From Cymodocea nodosa (lineage: Eukaryota > Streptophyta > Magnoliopsida > Alismatales > Cymodoceaceae): a DNA stretch of 64,000 nucleotides. The stretch's first letter is position 1; the number at the start of each line of letters is the position of its first letter. Position numbers and translations under genes: made by a program. Positions 1 to 13,600 of this stretch are shown one piece after another. The notes below the pieces were generated by a model. That model worked only from the letters and a program-made list of their open reading frames with translations. It ran no database searches and was not told the origin of the DNA. The stretch lies in NCBI GenBank assembly GCA_036874045.1, contig CM072336.1:26735501-26799500 (forward strand), read 5' to 3'.

Positions 1-150
1 TTTGTGCCATCTAGTTCCCGAAGATGCCGTAGGGTACTGCTAGGCACCTTGGTAACAATGAATAACAATATGTCATGCACAATCTAAAACGAATGAATTT
101 TTCAATGCATAGAAAATGTACATTACTACCTGTTAAATTTGTATTTACAG

Positions 151-974
151 GTTGCAAGGATTCTTCTATTTGTGTACTTCTTTGCCCATATGTATCACCA
201 TTTCGATCAGGTATGATACAATTCCTACATCTCTTTATTTTGGAAACATAAACAGAAACATCATGCAAATATGTGTAACATTCTGAACAGAGTTATTTTT
301 TCGAAAGCATCAGTGATTCGATCCAAAACTTAGACATCCTCTTTTAATGGAAATTGATGCAATTTCAAAGTTATTCAGACGGCCATGCTAAGTATTTGAA
401 GTTTTTATTGATCGATGCATCAGATAAATGTATTCCATTTCTGCCTATCCGTGTATTATTTTAGTAGTAATAGATGAACTATTTTCAACACTGTTGAGTC
501 ATTTGAATGAAAATTATATTTTTGAGGTTAGTCTCTTGGTTCACTGCCACTACTTACATAGATCAGCATCTTGTTTCACTTGAAACGCCTATCTTATTTT
601 AACACACCGGTACCATCTTCACAGACAGACCAGTATACTTTTGTTTTTCGATATACTAAAAGTCCTATTTTCACATTATCAATAATCCTAGGAGTGGATC
701 GTATTCAACATTAGTTACATCTGATTTGTATTGGTGCTTGGTGATAAATCTAGATGAATACCTCATTCTTGATTTTATACAGTTACGAATGAGAGAAGAG
801 TAACATTCACTTGATAATTATGAAATCCATTTGCAGGTGAGGATGATGTTTGCGCTAGGTTTCTACACACTTTTGACGACACCTTCCTTGCTGGCAGTGA
901 TGAATTTGTTTTGGTTCTGGAAAATCATCAAAGGATTGATCAAAACTGTTTCGAGAAAGAGGCACCTGCAGTGA
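151..974 (+). CDS. TLC-domain membrane protein, last two exons (partial)
   Basis: This is the 3' end of a gene that enters from the left of the window. Exon A is 151-210 (60 nt, phase 0) after a TTTACAG acceptor and before a GTATGA donor. Exon B is 837-974, ending in TGA. Together they encode 65 residues beginning VARILLFVYFFAHMYHHFDQ and ending in the basic tail KTVSRKRHLQ. The HMYHHFDQ stretch followed by a hydrophobic segment and MNLFWFWKIIKG closely resembles the C-terminus of plant TRAM/LAG1/CLN8 (TLC) proteins of the At1g31300/At4g19645 type, as I recall them. These are multi-pass membrane proteins, and their biochemical role in plants is unsettled. The first 50 bases do not continue the reading frame and are probably intron, so the preceding exons lie outside the window. 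Confidence 0.85.
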
Positions 975-3107
975 TAAATCGTGCCCAGCAATGCAACAGA
1001 GTTCTCTGCTGTGATAGGATGATGCCCTTTCCTGCTGTGATAGGATGATAGGTGATTTTTATTTTGAAATTTTTTATTGAAAACGTTTCATGTTGCCCCT
1101 TTTTGAGGCTTATTCTATTTGGTATATATTTCCTAGGAAAAATAACAATGGTTACTAGATTATAAAGACAATCCAGTATGTAAGAAAAGAACAGTCGACA
1201 TGCTTAGGTTACATGTCGAGTGAAGTTTCCTTTTAAGATTTTGACTTTGTCTGGTTGTCAGCATTTGCAAGGCTAGCAGATTGGTTTACATTCATAGCGG
1301 CAGTGCTATGAAAGAGATTATATTTTGAAAAGCAAGGTGTATTCTGCCAAAAGGAAGGGACATATAACTGTATGGGACATGTAAGGATTCGTAGGATACT
1401 TTGAGTTTCTATAAAGACCCAAAATGGCTCCAAGATTGTTACATATCTATCACCATCGATGGAAACTGTTAGAATCATTCATCATCATGATATCTAGTGA
1501 TTTTCATAATTATTCCAATGTTTACTGCGGTTATAAGTAGGTGTTGACATTGTTAGAATCACTATGCTGTCTATTGGTATTACTCTGGTTGCTTTGACGA
1601 CCCCATTGTAGTTGTTATTGAAAAAATATGAACGTGCATCAGTGTTGGTCAGAATAATACCGATTAATGGAAATCTCAGGAGAGTGTCCTGAAGGGTAGA
1701 CAACGTTGGATGGGCTAAACTACCATAAGATTCTCCTCGTATTGTCTTGTACTTCATCTTCTACCTGGATAGTCCGATTCACCATAATAATTACTCATTC
1801 GTTCACAATTATTGTGAAAGTACTCAATTATTTCAATTTACATAAAATTTGCATAGTCACTCTAATGAAGTCGATGCCTCCTAACAATTACTGCTTAAAC
1901 ACTGTATTATGGTTAGAGTTGATTGACCATCATCCAACTTAGTCACCACAATCTTTGAAAAAGTTCTTTCCCTGCATTGCTCGCTAGAGTAACTCTAATT
2001 TTGACAAACACCAAAGTCGTTTCCACAGTTAAATGAGTTGGAGTAGTTGCTGGGAACTTGTTAACTAGATTGAAAATTTCTTTAACCAGATCAGTACCAT
2101 TTTATGTAACGAGAATACACTTAAGATCGAGTCGGTGTAATCTAATGATGTTGGTAGTGAAATGATCTATATAATTATACCATGCTATGCCTTAAATTCT
2201 TATTATATATAGACAGCTGTGAGGATTTGATGGGACGTCTAGATCTCACCCTGTGCTATGGAATGCGTGGATGTACGTTGGCTAGCCTCTCTTCTCGTGT
2301 ATTGTGGGTAAGTCATGGAACGCGACTTGCGCCTCTTCAACAAATCCCTTTCTTTCCGTTTGAACCGCAACCAACCTTGCTGTCTAGAGAGAGAGGGAGA
2401 GAGAGAGGCATGTCCATAAACATTACTCATAAAAATAGTCATAAACTATTTTTGGGTTTTTTGTTTGATTACCTTTCGAAATTTCTTAGAAAACATTAAA
2501 GTTTAACGTCCTTCTGCTACCTACCATCATTTACTCTTTTCTTTTAACTACCAGTCAAATCTTAACATATCCCTATCTAATTAACGTACATAAACACTGG
2601 ATGGATCTCCATGTACGTCAAATTTTTTGACGACACCAGAAAATATGAAGGGGTGATCTAAAGGTTTTAATTAAAATCTATCAAATTAAGTTTATCGAAT
2701 GCCAACCATTAATTTTTAATGAATATAATTTAAATAAATATAAAATTTTAATGTATATTATAAATAAATAAATATATATATTAATTAATTATATAAATTG
2801 AATATATTTTTAAAAATAAAATAGTTAAATAAAAAAAGAAAGCCCAAAAAGATTGTTCCTGAGGTCCCGAAACATGGATCCGCGACTCGTTTTATACCCC
2901 GCGGACCCGACCCAGCCTGGCCCGATCAGCCCCAACCACAAATTCCAAGTGCGCCACACCCCCCACCAAATAAAAATGGTGACTCGCTTTCCGGTGCTCC
3001 GGCGTCACGTCGACATTCCACCTCGTCCAGCCAGCCATCCTCCAAGTGCTTCTTCTCGTTGCCACCACCTCACCTCCCTCTTCTTCCCCCCCTCCCTTGT
3101 TCCAACC
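975..3107. other. Intergenic: TLC 3' region and MCU upstream region
   Basis: No convincing gene was found. The first part is probably the 3' UTR and downstream sequence of the TLC gene. Short open frames on both strands match nothing I recognise. A GA-rich run lies at about 2388-2408. Positions 2640-2850 are extremely AT-rich. A TATA-like TTTATAC at about 2891 lies roughly 215 bases upstream of the chosen MCU start and could belong to its promoter. Confidence 0.5.
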
Positions 3108-4709
3108 ATGTGGAGATCGTCTTCCCTTTCCCCTTCGCGCTTCCGCCTCCTCCGGTCGACCCTCGCTGCCTTCACCGATCGGTCAGTCAAACTCACCACC
3201 AACACCACCACCGCTACAGCGTCTGCATTCTCTCCCCGCCACCGCCTGCTCTCCTCGATCCTTCCGGATGGGGTGGAGGGCAAGGACCCGGTGACGCTGG
3301 CGGAGGCGAAGAGGATGATGAGGCTGATGAATGTGGAGAGCCTGAAGAGGAAGCTGGAGATGGGAGGGGAGGAGGTCATCGGGTACCAGGACCTACTGAA
3401 GGCCTGCGAAGGCATGGGCCTTGCGAGGAACGCCGACGAGGCACGGATATTCGCGAAGGTTCTTGACGAGGCCGGAGTCGTGCTCTTGTTCAGAGACAAG
3501 GTCTATCTTCACCCTGATAAGGTTTGACCTTTTTTTTTAATTTTCTGTTACGACTTTTTCAACATGTATATTTTATTCTTTGTTTGGTGGTCGAAGAGAG
3601 TAGTTAATGGATTGGATTTGTTTGTGTTGACAGTTACTGTCGTCTCGTATGATTTGTATTGTCGTGATTAATTAACAAGAAAGTTGGAATTTTCAGGAAA
3701 CTAAGCTGGCTATGAATTTGTGGAATGTTGCCTTTGTTCCACAGAGACATGGCTAAAATGTGAAGCTTTTACCTCTAGACTAGAGGTGGTGATGGTTTGA
3801 ACTTTCAATGGAACAATGTTTTCGGTCCAAATGTGTTGTTTTCTCGAGCAATTGGTAGATGTTAGTTTTGGTGGTTGCACTTCCCTCCTTTGTTTGTGGC
3901 GGTCAGAGGATTATTTGTCTACAATCTCTTCATTTTCAACGTTGAAATTTTCAATTTTGTCCACGTTCATGGTGGAACGAGGAAATGCTGAAAATGGTTA
4001 TGTTATTTTATTTATTTTGCATGATTTATTGGTGGTTTCTTTTTCGTACTTGCAAGGAATGGATGAAAGCTTTCTTTTAGTTCACACCATATTGAATCAT
4101 TTGAGATCTTGAATTATTTTACCAGCTCTGGCGCAATGAACTTTAACCATCTGTCCGATCTCTTTTAATTTATGTTCCTATTGTAAGTATGTATGCCATG
4201 GTTTTGACCAACTATTGCCAACCCCTCTACATCTCTTTAAAACAGCAAAATTAGTAATGCAACATTTCACATTTCATTCACAGGTTGTGGATCTTATAAA
4301 GAAAGCCGTCCCCTTGGCTTTGTCACCTGAAGATGATCCCCGAAGAGAAGAATACAAAGAACTCCAGAAAAAGAAAGAAGATATTGACATGCTTGCACAC
4401 AGGCAAGTCCGTCGCATTCTATGGTCAGGATTAGGATTCTTCATCTGTCAGGTTGGTCTGTTCTTCCGCCTTACATTTTGGGAATTCTCATGGGACGTTA
4501 TGGAGCCTATTACGTTCTTCACCACTACCACTGGATTGGTGGTGGGATACGGTTACTTCCTTTTCACGTCGAGGGACCCAACATATCAGGACCTGATGAT
4601 GAGGCTCTTCTTGTCGAGGCAGAGAAAACTGTTTCAGAAGCAGAAGTTTGACATTGATAGGTTCCTGGAACTGCAGAAACAATGCAAATGCCCTCTGGAT
4701 CGTACATGA
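3108..4709 (+). CDS. MCU: Mitochondrial calcium uniporter pore protein (plant MCU)
   Basis: Two exons, 3108-3521 and 4284-4709 (414 + 426 nt, phase-0 junction), give a 279-residue protein. MCU forms the Ca2+-selective pore of the inner mitochondrial membrane. The N-terminus ([20 protein letters not shown]) is rich in Arg and Ser with almost no acid, like a mitochondrial presequence. Residues about 85-175 hold the N-terminal domain and a charged coiled coil ([20 protein letters not shown]). Two membrane segments flank the selectivity motif [10 protein letters not shown]: Trp208, Asp209, Glu212, the WDxxEP signature of the family. The length and two-exon layout fit the plant family. The reading frame is open upstream to an ATG at 2874, but I chose 3108 because the presequence starts there. 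Exon 1 is GC-rich and exon 2 is not. The 762-bp intron holds nothing recognisable. Confidence 0.95.
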
Positions 4710-6496
4710 GGGCATTTGTCCCATGATTCATAATGGTGGGCTTATAATTAGATGACATACACAAAACCTGATCCGACCTCGTCATGCTTGCTTGCTGTTG
4801 ATGGGAATTAATAGATCCGATTTTGAGTTGCAAGGTAAATGGGTCATTTCCTTTTAACTCTTTTATATGCCAACAAAGGCAATATATCTAGCATATATGA
4901 TGATTGCGATGAAAAAGCATTGCAATTTTGTAAACCAAGACAGACCAATGAAATTTGTAACTTCCACGTATTGTTACACGGTGGTCATGATGTTGCCCAG
5001 AGGGCTGAGGCAGGAGAAATAGGGCTTGTTTGGAAAGTACAATCGAGCATCCTTGTTTCTGTCTTGCTCCAGATTAGATGTTCCGTTAAGAAGCAGAAAA
5101 TTCCTGTTTTATATTTCTCTAGATTCTATTACGCATCTCTCTCTTGCTTCATTATAATAATTTGATGAATTAGATTCCTAGCTTTTTGTTTGACAATGAT
5201 AAGAATTCAGAGACAAATGCTTGGCACAAAAATTCAGAATTGCCAAATTGGGGTGATGGTCATCCCTTACTGTCACCTGCTTCATCTAGACGTAAATGTG
5301 CTTGGTGCAAAATTGACTTTTCATTCTTTCAGAAAAGTCATCATAAACCAGGGAAGTGAAAATTTTGACTAATTCTTTCAATATCCTACCATGATAGTGT
5401 GTGATGTGTTCAGCCTCTGCCATCCTTGTTCAAAGCGCGTGTGGTATTGTTTCAAGGATGCAATGCGATTTTAGCGTCTTCCCAATTAAAGGGTTAGAAT
5501 TCATGTTGTTTACCTGCTCATTGTGAGCTCTTGGAGTGATTTCTGTAGGTGGTGACCGCAGTGAGTGAATTGATTCTTGTATGCGATGGGCACAGGTCGA
5601 GTGTTTCGTGTGGGCGAAATAGAGAGGGCAGCAATGAGCAGAGGGCGCAATGCGGACGGAGAGTAGTGCATGGAGGTGTTCTTTCCCTTACCGTCGGTCT
5701 GCATAGACAGACAATGAGCAAAGTAGAGTAACCTTGAGTTTTGTGTTTCCAAAATCATCGAGTAAGCGGTATGCTAGTGGAGAGTTGAAAAAACTCCGCT
5801 CACCCCTGCACTCAAAATATACCAACAAATATTTTGTATTTATGTCTTACATTGTGTTGCATGCTTAAATTTGACAAAAGCAGCAGATAGAAGTGTGCCT
5901 TATGGTAATGTAAATCGATAGGTGTGTTGTCAACCACTAATTTAGCTCTTACTTCTTAAAATAATTTATTCCCTTACTTTTCTATTTTTCTAAAGAATCA
6001 ACTTCAAAGTTGTTACTTCTAATTCTTTTGTTTGTTTTTACTCTTGTCTTACGTTATGTCTTCTTTTGTCTCCTGTTCTTTTCTCAAAAAAAGCTAAATT
6101 TTTTTTATCAAATTGAAGATGATTAATCCTTAATCTAAGGGTATTAAATTTCATCAATTTTTGTTAAATTTCGACTCTTAAAATTTTGATTAAAAATGTA
6201 CCATGGTCTATGCATCAAGGTAGAATGAAACTTCAACATAGATTAGATCATTATAAGATTAATTGACAATATAAGTCAAATCTTACTAAAAAAAAAATAA
6301 TGAACACTTAACGCTTACTCCTTTGATGTCTTGGAATGTCAATAAACTCATCCAAAGCTCTGGAAATTTTTGGTGGCGCCCGTCTGAAGACAACCACTTT
6401 ATAGTTTTATATAATGTTTAAGTGTAATGTGGTTTAAAATATTGAAGTTTGTAGAAACATCTCCGTGAGACCCCAGTCTTTGATCCTCCATATTTG

Positions 6497-6521
6497 ATAT
6501 ATATATATATATATATATATT
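6497..6521. repeat. (AT)n microsatellite
   Basis: A perfect alternating TA tract of about 24 bases in intergenic DNA. Confidence 0.9.
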
Positions 6522-7449
6522 TGGATCTTTACCATAATTTATTTGAATTTGATTTATAGAATCTGATCATGACTTAATAATTTCCATTTATGTAACAGTA
6601 GTTTTTCAGGCATTAGATCTGTCTATTGTAGTTTTTAATCCAAGTCCACGGAAAATAATCTCATCCTTTGTAACGGAAAAGATGTCAACTATGTGAATTT
6701 GTAGGAAAGTAGAATATTTACCTTGTTCTTTTCCTTTGCTTTTCTTTTTCATTGATAATTTTTTAATGTGAATTGAAACTTTAGGTCGTAGTTGTTATAA
6801 GAAGAGTGCTTCTTTAGATGACTACATGATTTTTCTGGTTGGAACCCAACATGCTATTTATATAGATAATTAATCTATAGTATAATTTACTATGATTTAA
6901 AATTAGAAACTAATCGGAGTTCTATTATTTAAGTTCTCAGGTTTGAAAATCAACGATTGAAAATTTAGCAAAAATTAATTAATCCGAATGCTCTTAGGCA
7001 ACATTTGACTACAATCTTAAGACCATTAGATTTTTCAAAATCAAAATTCTACTACATATTTTAAGGTAGTAAAAAATCCTAAGCTTTTCGATTATTACAG
7101 CACCTTGGGGTAAAAATTTTCATTTAGATACAAATGTGAGATGCTCGATTTTATGGATAAAGCCCTCAGGAATTACAGAGAAGAATCATGAGAATTTTAG
7201 TGATCAAACTTTTCAATGATTGGATCTTGCAGAAGGAACAAGAAATCATTATAAAAAATCAAATAGATTTCATTTAAAATTTGTCACGTAATCTACAAAT
7301 CGAAGAATCAAATGTACTGAAGTTGTTATCTTAGATCAAGGACGCAGGATATTTAAAATACAAAATATTTACCGTACATTCCTAGGACAATATTTAAAAT
7401 ATTTTATCAGTTGCTTGTTTGAATTCACGCAATTCCTTCGTTTGGAAAA

Positions 7450-7482
7450 GGAGAGAGAGAGAGAGAGAAAAAAAAAAAAACA
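7450..7482. repeat. (GA)n-(A)n tract upstream of the GAUT7-like gene
   Basis: A run of GA dinucleotides passes directly into a run of A, about 130 bases upstream of the chosen start codon. GA/CT tracts are common in plant core promoters and 5' UTRs; a regulatory role here is only inference. Confidence 0.8.
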
Positions 7483-7607
7483 AAGAAAAATTAATTACGC
7501 CATGTGAGGCGGAAGGATAGTTGGGTTCCAGCCAAACAAAGGGAGTGAAGTGGCAGAACCAGAGGGAGAGAGGAACAGAGGAGAGGGGTGAAGCGGAGGA
7601 GAGGGGA

Positions 7608-10600
7608 ATGAGGGCGGTCTCCGCTGCCACCGTTACCATGAGGAGGACGTGGAGGAGGTGGCTGGGCGTGACCGTCGTCGGTCTTGGATTTTTGTCCGTG
7701 CTCGTGCCAATTGTCTTCATCGTTGCCATCCGCAGTAGTGTTCCTTTAGGTCTGTATCCCCCCGTTTCTAAGATCTCGCTTGCCATTGCCATCATTACTC
7801 GCGAATCTGTGGTTTTCGGGAGAATTCGTATTTCGTTTAGCTTTCTCTTTATTGTTGCTTGTGGAGTTGCCTGATGTGGTCCCATCCGTTGCGCAGGGTA
7901 TTCGACTGACAGATTGGATCTGGACCATATGGTGAGAAGATGGTTTTTAATCTTGCTCTTCCCGACCTGTGCCTTTTCCATCTCGGCGTTTTATTTGGTC
8001 GGTTTTAAATTCGAAGTGACGGCGCAGGCGTTCTGTTTGGATTGTTTAGTTTTTAGCCAGATAAAAAATATCCTCAAGTCGCGACGTATGAAATTAGAAG
8101 AGCAACTTTTAAAACGGAATTGCCCATAAGGCGAAACAAGTCGGGCATGGTACACTTGACGTGCCTGCCATGTTCATTGTGGTTTAGTCCATAAGCTCTA
8201 GCTTTACTGTTACAGAGTAATTTTTCTTTTTCTAGTTGTCTTGGTCTGTCACTATCTTTGTGAACTCCTTTCATTTGCGTCATACTCATTCACTGCAAGT
8301 CTTCTTGGTTCTTGCAAACATTGTGCAACTTAACTTGGTAAATGGATTGTTTTGCGTTAATGTGATATTTTCTGTACTTCGACAAAATTATAATTGTTAT
8401 TTCGACCGTTATGATGCTAATATCATAGTCAATTCTTTAGCTTGCCTATGCGTGTCATGATTTGCAACGAGACTAAAAGAAGTATATTGCCAAGGTATCA
8501 ATTTATCTGACATAACATACATTAATAGCGACATTTCAAGGTTTTTTTTAACAGAATAAATTAATGGTGTTCCATTGAGTGTTTTTTATATGAAGTTTTC
8601 AAGTGGAAAATATTAGAAATCTGCATATATCATTGTTTAAGACTAGAATTTTCACATCATTCATGTATAAACAATGGATGAAATTTGTAGACTGACTTGA
8701 ATATTGTTGTCAAGGCAAGTTGCCTTTCTGCCATGGGTTGCTGACCCTAGTTAGGGAAGGAATGCCGCCTTGACAAGTCTCTAGGTAATTGGATCCAGAC
8801 TTGCGTTGGATGTCTTATTCAAATGATACTTCGCTGGTGCTTGTTGTTTCCTTTGGTAGTTCATTTTAGTCTTTTATTTTATGCTTATATTTTTTAAGTT
8901 TGGTTTCCTAGCCTCAAATTTTCCTCTTTCTCCTTTACTTTTGTACCATCCTCTTAGCCTATTTCTAATGCTTACCTCATGGTTCTCTTCTATTCTTCTT
9001 ATTCCTTTTGTCTTCATCTTCTATTTGTTTCATTTTTTCACACAAATACACAATTTCTCTTCTATTTTTGTCTTGTTCTCTTCTATTTTTCATGAACATC
9101 TAAACATTTTCCTATATCATTTCTCTTCACAATCATTCATACAAATACAAAAGAAAAAATAGATATATTATTAAAATGATCTTTTTCAATAAAAGCATAC
9201 TGAAATTTATATTTTACATTTTATGTATTGCAGTTTATATGACTTTGATTACATTAGCATTGATTTGAATGAATGTATTATCGATATCATGAATGACCAA
9301 AGTTTCACCTTCCTTTGTAAGAGTTGTTGGACTGTGCAGACTAGATACATTTCTCTGTAAGCCTGCTTGATGGGCCATTGGGGGCCAGTTGTCTTTTTTG
9401 ATGGCATGGATTGGGGAGACCACTATCTCAACACAGCTACTAAGTTTGGGCAATGGATTTTTCTTGGTGATAATTAGAGTATATCCATGTGTGGACCTGT
9501 GAATCTTCAAGAATAAACAAGGCTGAAGGAGCTTTCTAAGATACAACAGGAATGGGGTAAGGCTTGGCTGGTATTAGGGGGCCAAGGGAGCTTTCTAAGA
9601 TACAACAACAATGGGGTATGACTTGGCTGGTATTAGGGGACTTCAACAGTATCAGAAGACCTGATGAGAAATCTAATGGTAGTGTTTTGCAGAGGACATG
9701 CCTGCTTTCTTCATGGATAGAGAATACAGAGTTGCTGGATGTATCAATAGAGAATCATTGATTCACCTAGTCGAATCTTCAATTCAATTGATAATGACCA
9801 ACTTAGGCAGAGTACTGATAAAAAATGCCTGGGATTGTCACTATCCTCAGGTTGTTAAGGGACTCCTTGATCAGATTCCTTTATTATAATAGATTAATAG
9901 ATGCACAAGATGTTAAGCCCAACAGCTCTTTTAGACTAGAGTCATTCTGGTTGAAGAAGTCTGACCTTTGTTCCATTGTGGAGAATGTTTGGGAGGGTCA
10001 GGTAGAACATAAAGTTGAAGAAAGGGAGATGGTTGACTTGAACAATGCCGAACAAGAGGAACCTTTGCAGGCCTAATGTGATAATGACTTGATGATGGAG
10101 TATGAGGAAGAGCTATAGAGTCAAATGTTCAAAGAGTTGTTGAAGAAAGCAACAACAATGCTTCCTTTTTCATGGGTGGACTCCATCCTTCCCCTAAATA
10201 ATGTACCTTAGAAATTACTTCATGAGTATCTACTTTGTCAAAGTCACCATAGAAGAAGGTGTTCTTGATATCTCGATGGCAGAGTTCTCATGACTAATTC
10301 ATGGAAACAATAAGAGAACCTCAATGCAGTTTTACAAATAATGAAGGACATCTTAACATAATCAATCCTATATTCTTGTAAAGCCATGAGCAACTAATGA
10401 GCCTTTTATCTATCAATGGTCTTGTTTGTGCTTTACAGTATAAATCTATTTATAAGTGATCATGCCAGCTTCAAAAGGATGGATCACCAATGTGGTATAT
10501 TTGGTATTGTATTGAATATTAGTTCTATGGAATAAGGAAACATATTAAGTATTGATGAAAATTTTGGTGGAGATGGTACAAAATCATGAAAACATTAAAT

Positions 10601-13600
10601 TTTGATGGAAAAACCTTGAACTTTGATAGAAGAACCTCAAATTTTGTCTTAGAACTCCAAGGTGAAATAAAATAAATTATGATAGACATATGAAATCATT
10701 TAAATTTAATTCCTAAGTACATATAATAATTAAAATGTCGCCCACAATCAAATATAGTGTTCGTATACATGAAATTAATCATTAATAATAACTTCAATTT
10801 GAGCCATAATCCCACTATATAAGGTTGGTTACATGAATTATTTTCTTTTATATAATTTTATTAATAGTCAAATTTTTGGTTAAATTATATAAATTTAAAT
10901 TCTTTCTTATAATTTCTAATCAAGTAGTTTTAAGTCTTCCTTTACTTCTCTTAGTTTCTTCCATACTAATTAATTCTCCTTTTTTAATTGTGTATTTTTT
11001 GGTTTCCTAAGGATATAACCAAATCACTTAAGCTGATTTTCTTTTATCTTATCTTCATTTTGTGTAATTCCTACTCTATTTTTAATAAAATCATTGTTTA
11101 GCATATCTTGTATAATATTGCCACTTATTCATTTAAGTATATGCATCTTGGCAATACTAAATTTTTACATATGGTTATGCTTTATAGCCTAGCATTATAA
11201 GCCATAAAGTATAGTTGGGTGAATAGTAGTTTTATAAAATTTTCTTTTAATTTTAAGAGTATCCTTCTATCACATAACACTCCATAAGTATTTCTTTATT
11301 TCATCTGCATACTTTAATTCTATAAATAACATCTTCTATAATTTCACTATTGTTACTTATTGTAGATCTTAAGTACTTAAAAGTCTTACTTTTGTGAATC
11401 TCATGACTATTTAATTGTATATCGTCATTATTATTCCTATTTTTATTAAACGTATTTTTCATATGTACATTATTTGACTTATTTAATATAAATCATTTGG
11501 AGTCTAAATTATCTTTCCATAATTCTAATTTAGAATTAGTTACTTCTTTCTTTTATTAATTAAAACTATATCATTAACAAATAGCATACATTAGGATATT
11601 TTTCCTTGAAATTTTTTATTTATTTCATTCATAATCAAGACAAATAGTTATGAACTTAGGGATGACTTTTAGTGTAAATCTTTATTGCAAATTTCCTAGT
11701 TTCTTTTCTATAGTTTTAACCAAGGTTTTAAATATTGGTATTGCATCAAAAATTGGTTTTATGGAAAAAAGAAACATATCAAAGATTGAAGATTAAAGAT
11801 TGTATTAGTGGAAACATAATACTTTAGTAGAAATGATCAAAAAATTATAAATTTCAACTTGAAACATAGGGATATAATAAAACAAGCTATGATAAACATA
11901 TAAAAACACCTGGATAAATTTTCTAGAAAATTATCACGCATAAAATATTAATTAGATAGATATATAGTGGTTGCATATACAAGAAAAAGTCTTAAATTTT
12001 GTACAAATAATTGAAACAAACTTATAATAACAAATGATTTAAAATTTAGGTTACATTTTAATAAAATTCAAGTTATAGTTGTATATAATCTAAGTTATGG
12101 TTCAATATATTTCAAGTTATATTTTATTAGAAACTAGGCTATGTTTCCATGTATATTAGGTTATATTTTATTAGAAACTAGGCTATGTTTCCATGTATAT
12201 TAGGTTATATTTTAATAGAATCTAAGTTACAGTTTATACATGGAACACAAATTAATAAGATGTGCATAGTGCGAGGGAGTTTCCATTATCTCCATAATTA
12301 AAAATTTTATTGATTATAAGATTTTATTGTAAATTATAAATTTTGATTCCTATAATGTAGTTAATATTTTAAAAAAATCTCATGTGAATTAATTAAAAAA
12401 ATAGAAAATAAAGTTTGTGAGATTATAGGAGATAAGTAGAAGAGAAATGCTATTCATAAGAAAGCATAATTTTAAAAAAAAATCAGGATTTTTCATGATT
12501 TTTTAATGCTTTCACAATTTTCTTAAACATATTTTTTTATATAATAATTTTTTTTCTTCTCTCTTCCCTTCTCTCTTTTTTGCTTTTTCTCTCTCTTTTC
12601 TTTTCACATGCTTCACCATCTCCTCCTCTACAGCATAAAGAACAGCAATGCTTGCCATAGCCATCCTAACAATAACAATTGTAGAGAAGCCACTAGCATT
12701 AGCAGCCACCTACCATTCAACACCTTGTTTGATGAGGTCAGGAATTGGATGGTGCATCTCTCTTTTTTCTTTTCTTTTGTCAATCTTATGTGCGTTGTGC
12801 AACCCTTTCCTCTCCTTTTTGTTCTTTGTTTCTCCTCTCCGCACTTGAAAACCCTAATGGGTTCTAGTGGTGGTGGAGAGGGAGGTGGTAGTCAGTGCTA
12901 AGGGAAGGCGGTAGTCCACTAGAGGCTTTAGTGGAGAACAACTTTCTCCTTTGTGAAATTGTCTGATCCTTCTATCATTCAAAAAATTCACCAGATTGTA
13001 CTATATAGCAATATGGATGTGATCTAGGATGATAGATCGGTTGATCTTGAGTGATATCAAAAATTTATGTTATTTTCATATCACCCAGCTACAAAAGTGC
13101 TCTATATTGGTGATTTTTTGTTGATTCAAATCAATTTTTGAATCTTTGGTTTTTACACTAGTAACTGTTCTTTCATATATATTCTTTATAATTTCAATAT
13201 ATTGTATAGGTGTTCCTTTTCTATATATTTGTTTTTACAGTTATTTACCTAACATTAATTGTCCTTTTTTTTGGCTTGGGACTGGTTATGAAGGGGTTAA
13301 CCTCCACAGTTGGAGCTAAAAATTAAACAATAATTGTAACTTGTAAGAAAATAAATCATAATGGACTAGCCTTATAAAATGTGATACCCCACTATTTGAT
13401 GAACTAAAAATTCAAATAAAATGCAAAGAAAGAGATTTTAATATTAGGAAAATGTTATGTCTTTAGGTAGGTGATAAAAGGAATTGTTCAATGACAATAA
13501 GAGATAGGAAAATTGAGATTTGAAAGTAAAATAAGAGAAAATTAATTGGCCAGATAGGTTGATCAGTTGATTGATCGATTCAAGGTCTATTAAATAGTAT

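Larger units (their letters stand above)
4710..7607. other. Intergenic between MCU and the GAUT7-like gene
   Basis: This stretch is mostly AT-rich, and no gene was recognised. The first few hundred bases are likely MCU 3' UTR. A locally GC-richer patch at 5540-5720 carries short open frames on both strands with no recognisable product. An (AT)n microsatellite lies at about 6497-6521. A (GA)n tract followed by poly(A) at 7450-7482 lies directly upstream of the next gene and is probably in its promoter or 5' UTR. Confidence 0.5.

Noticed and set aside
1-50. Possible earlier exon of the TLC gene at the window edge
   Set aside because: None of the frames joins the LFFGW-type sequence expected before VARI; treated as intron.
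2853-3107. In-frame upstream extension of MCU exon 1
   Set aside because: It is proline-rich with no presequence character and runs through a TATA-like box. The Met at 3108 begins a good mitochondrial presequence.
3005-3499. 164-residue minus-strand open frame over MCU exon 1
   Set aside because: It is a shadow of the GC-rich coding exon, with low-complexity content and no recognisable domain.
8881-9162. 93-residue Phe/Ser/Leu-rich plus-strand frame
   Set aside because: Pyrimidine-rich intron sequence of the GAUT7-like gene, not a protein.
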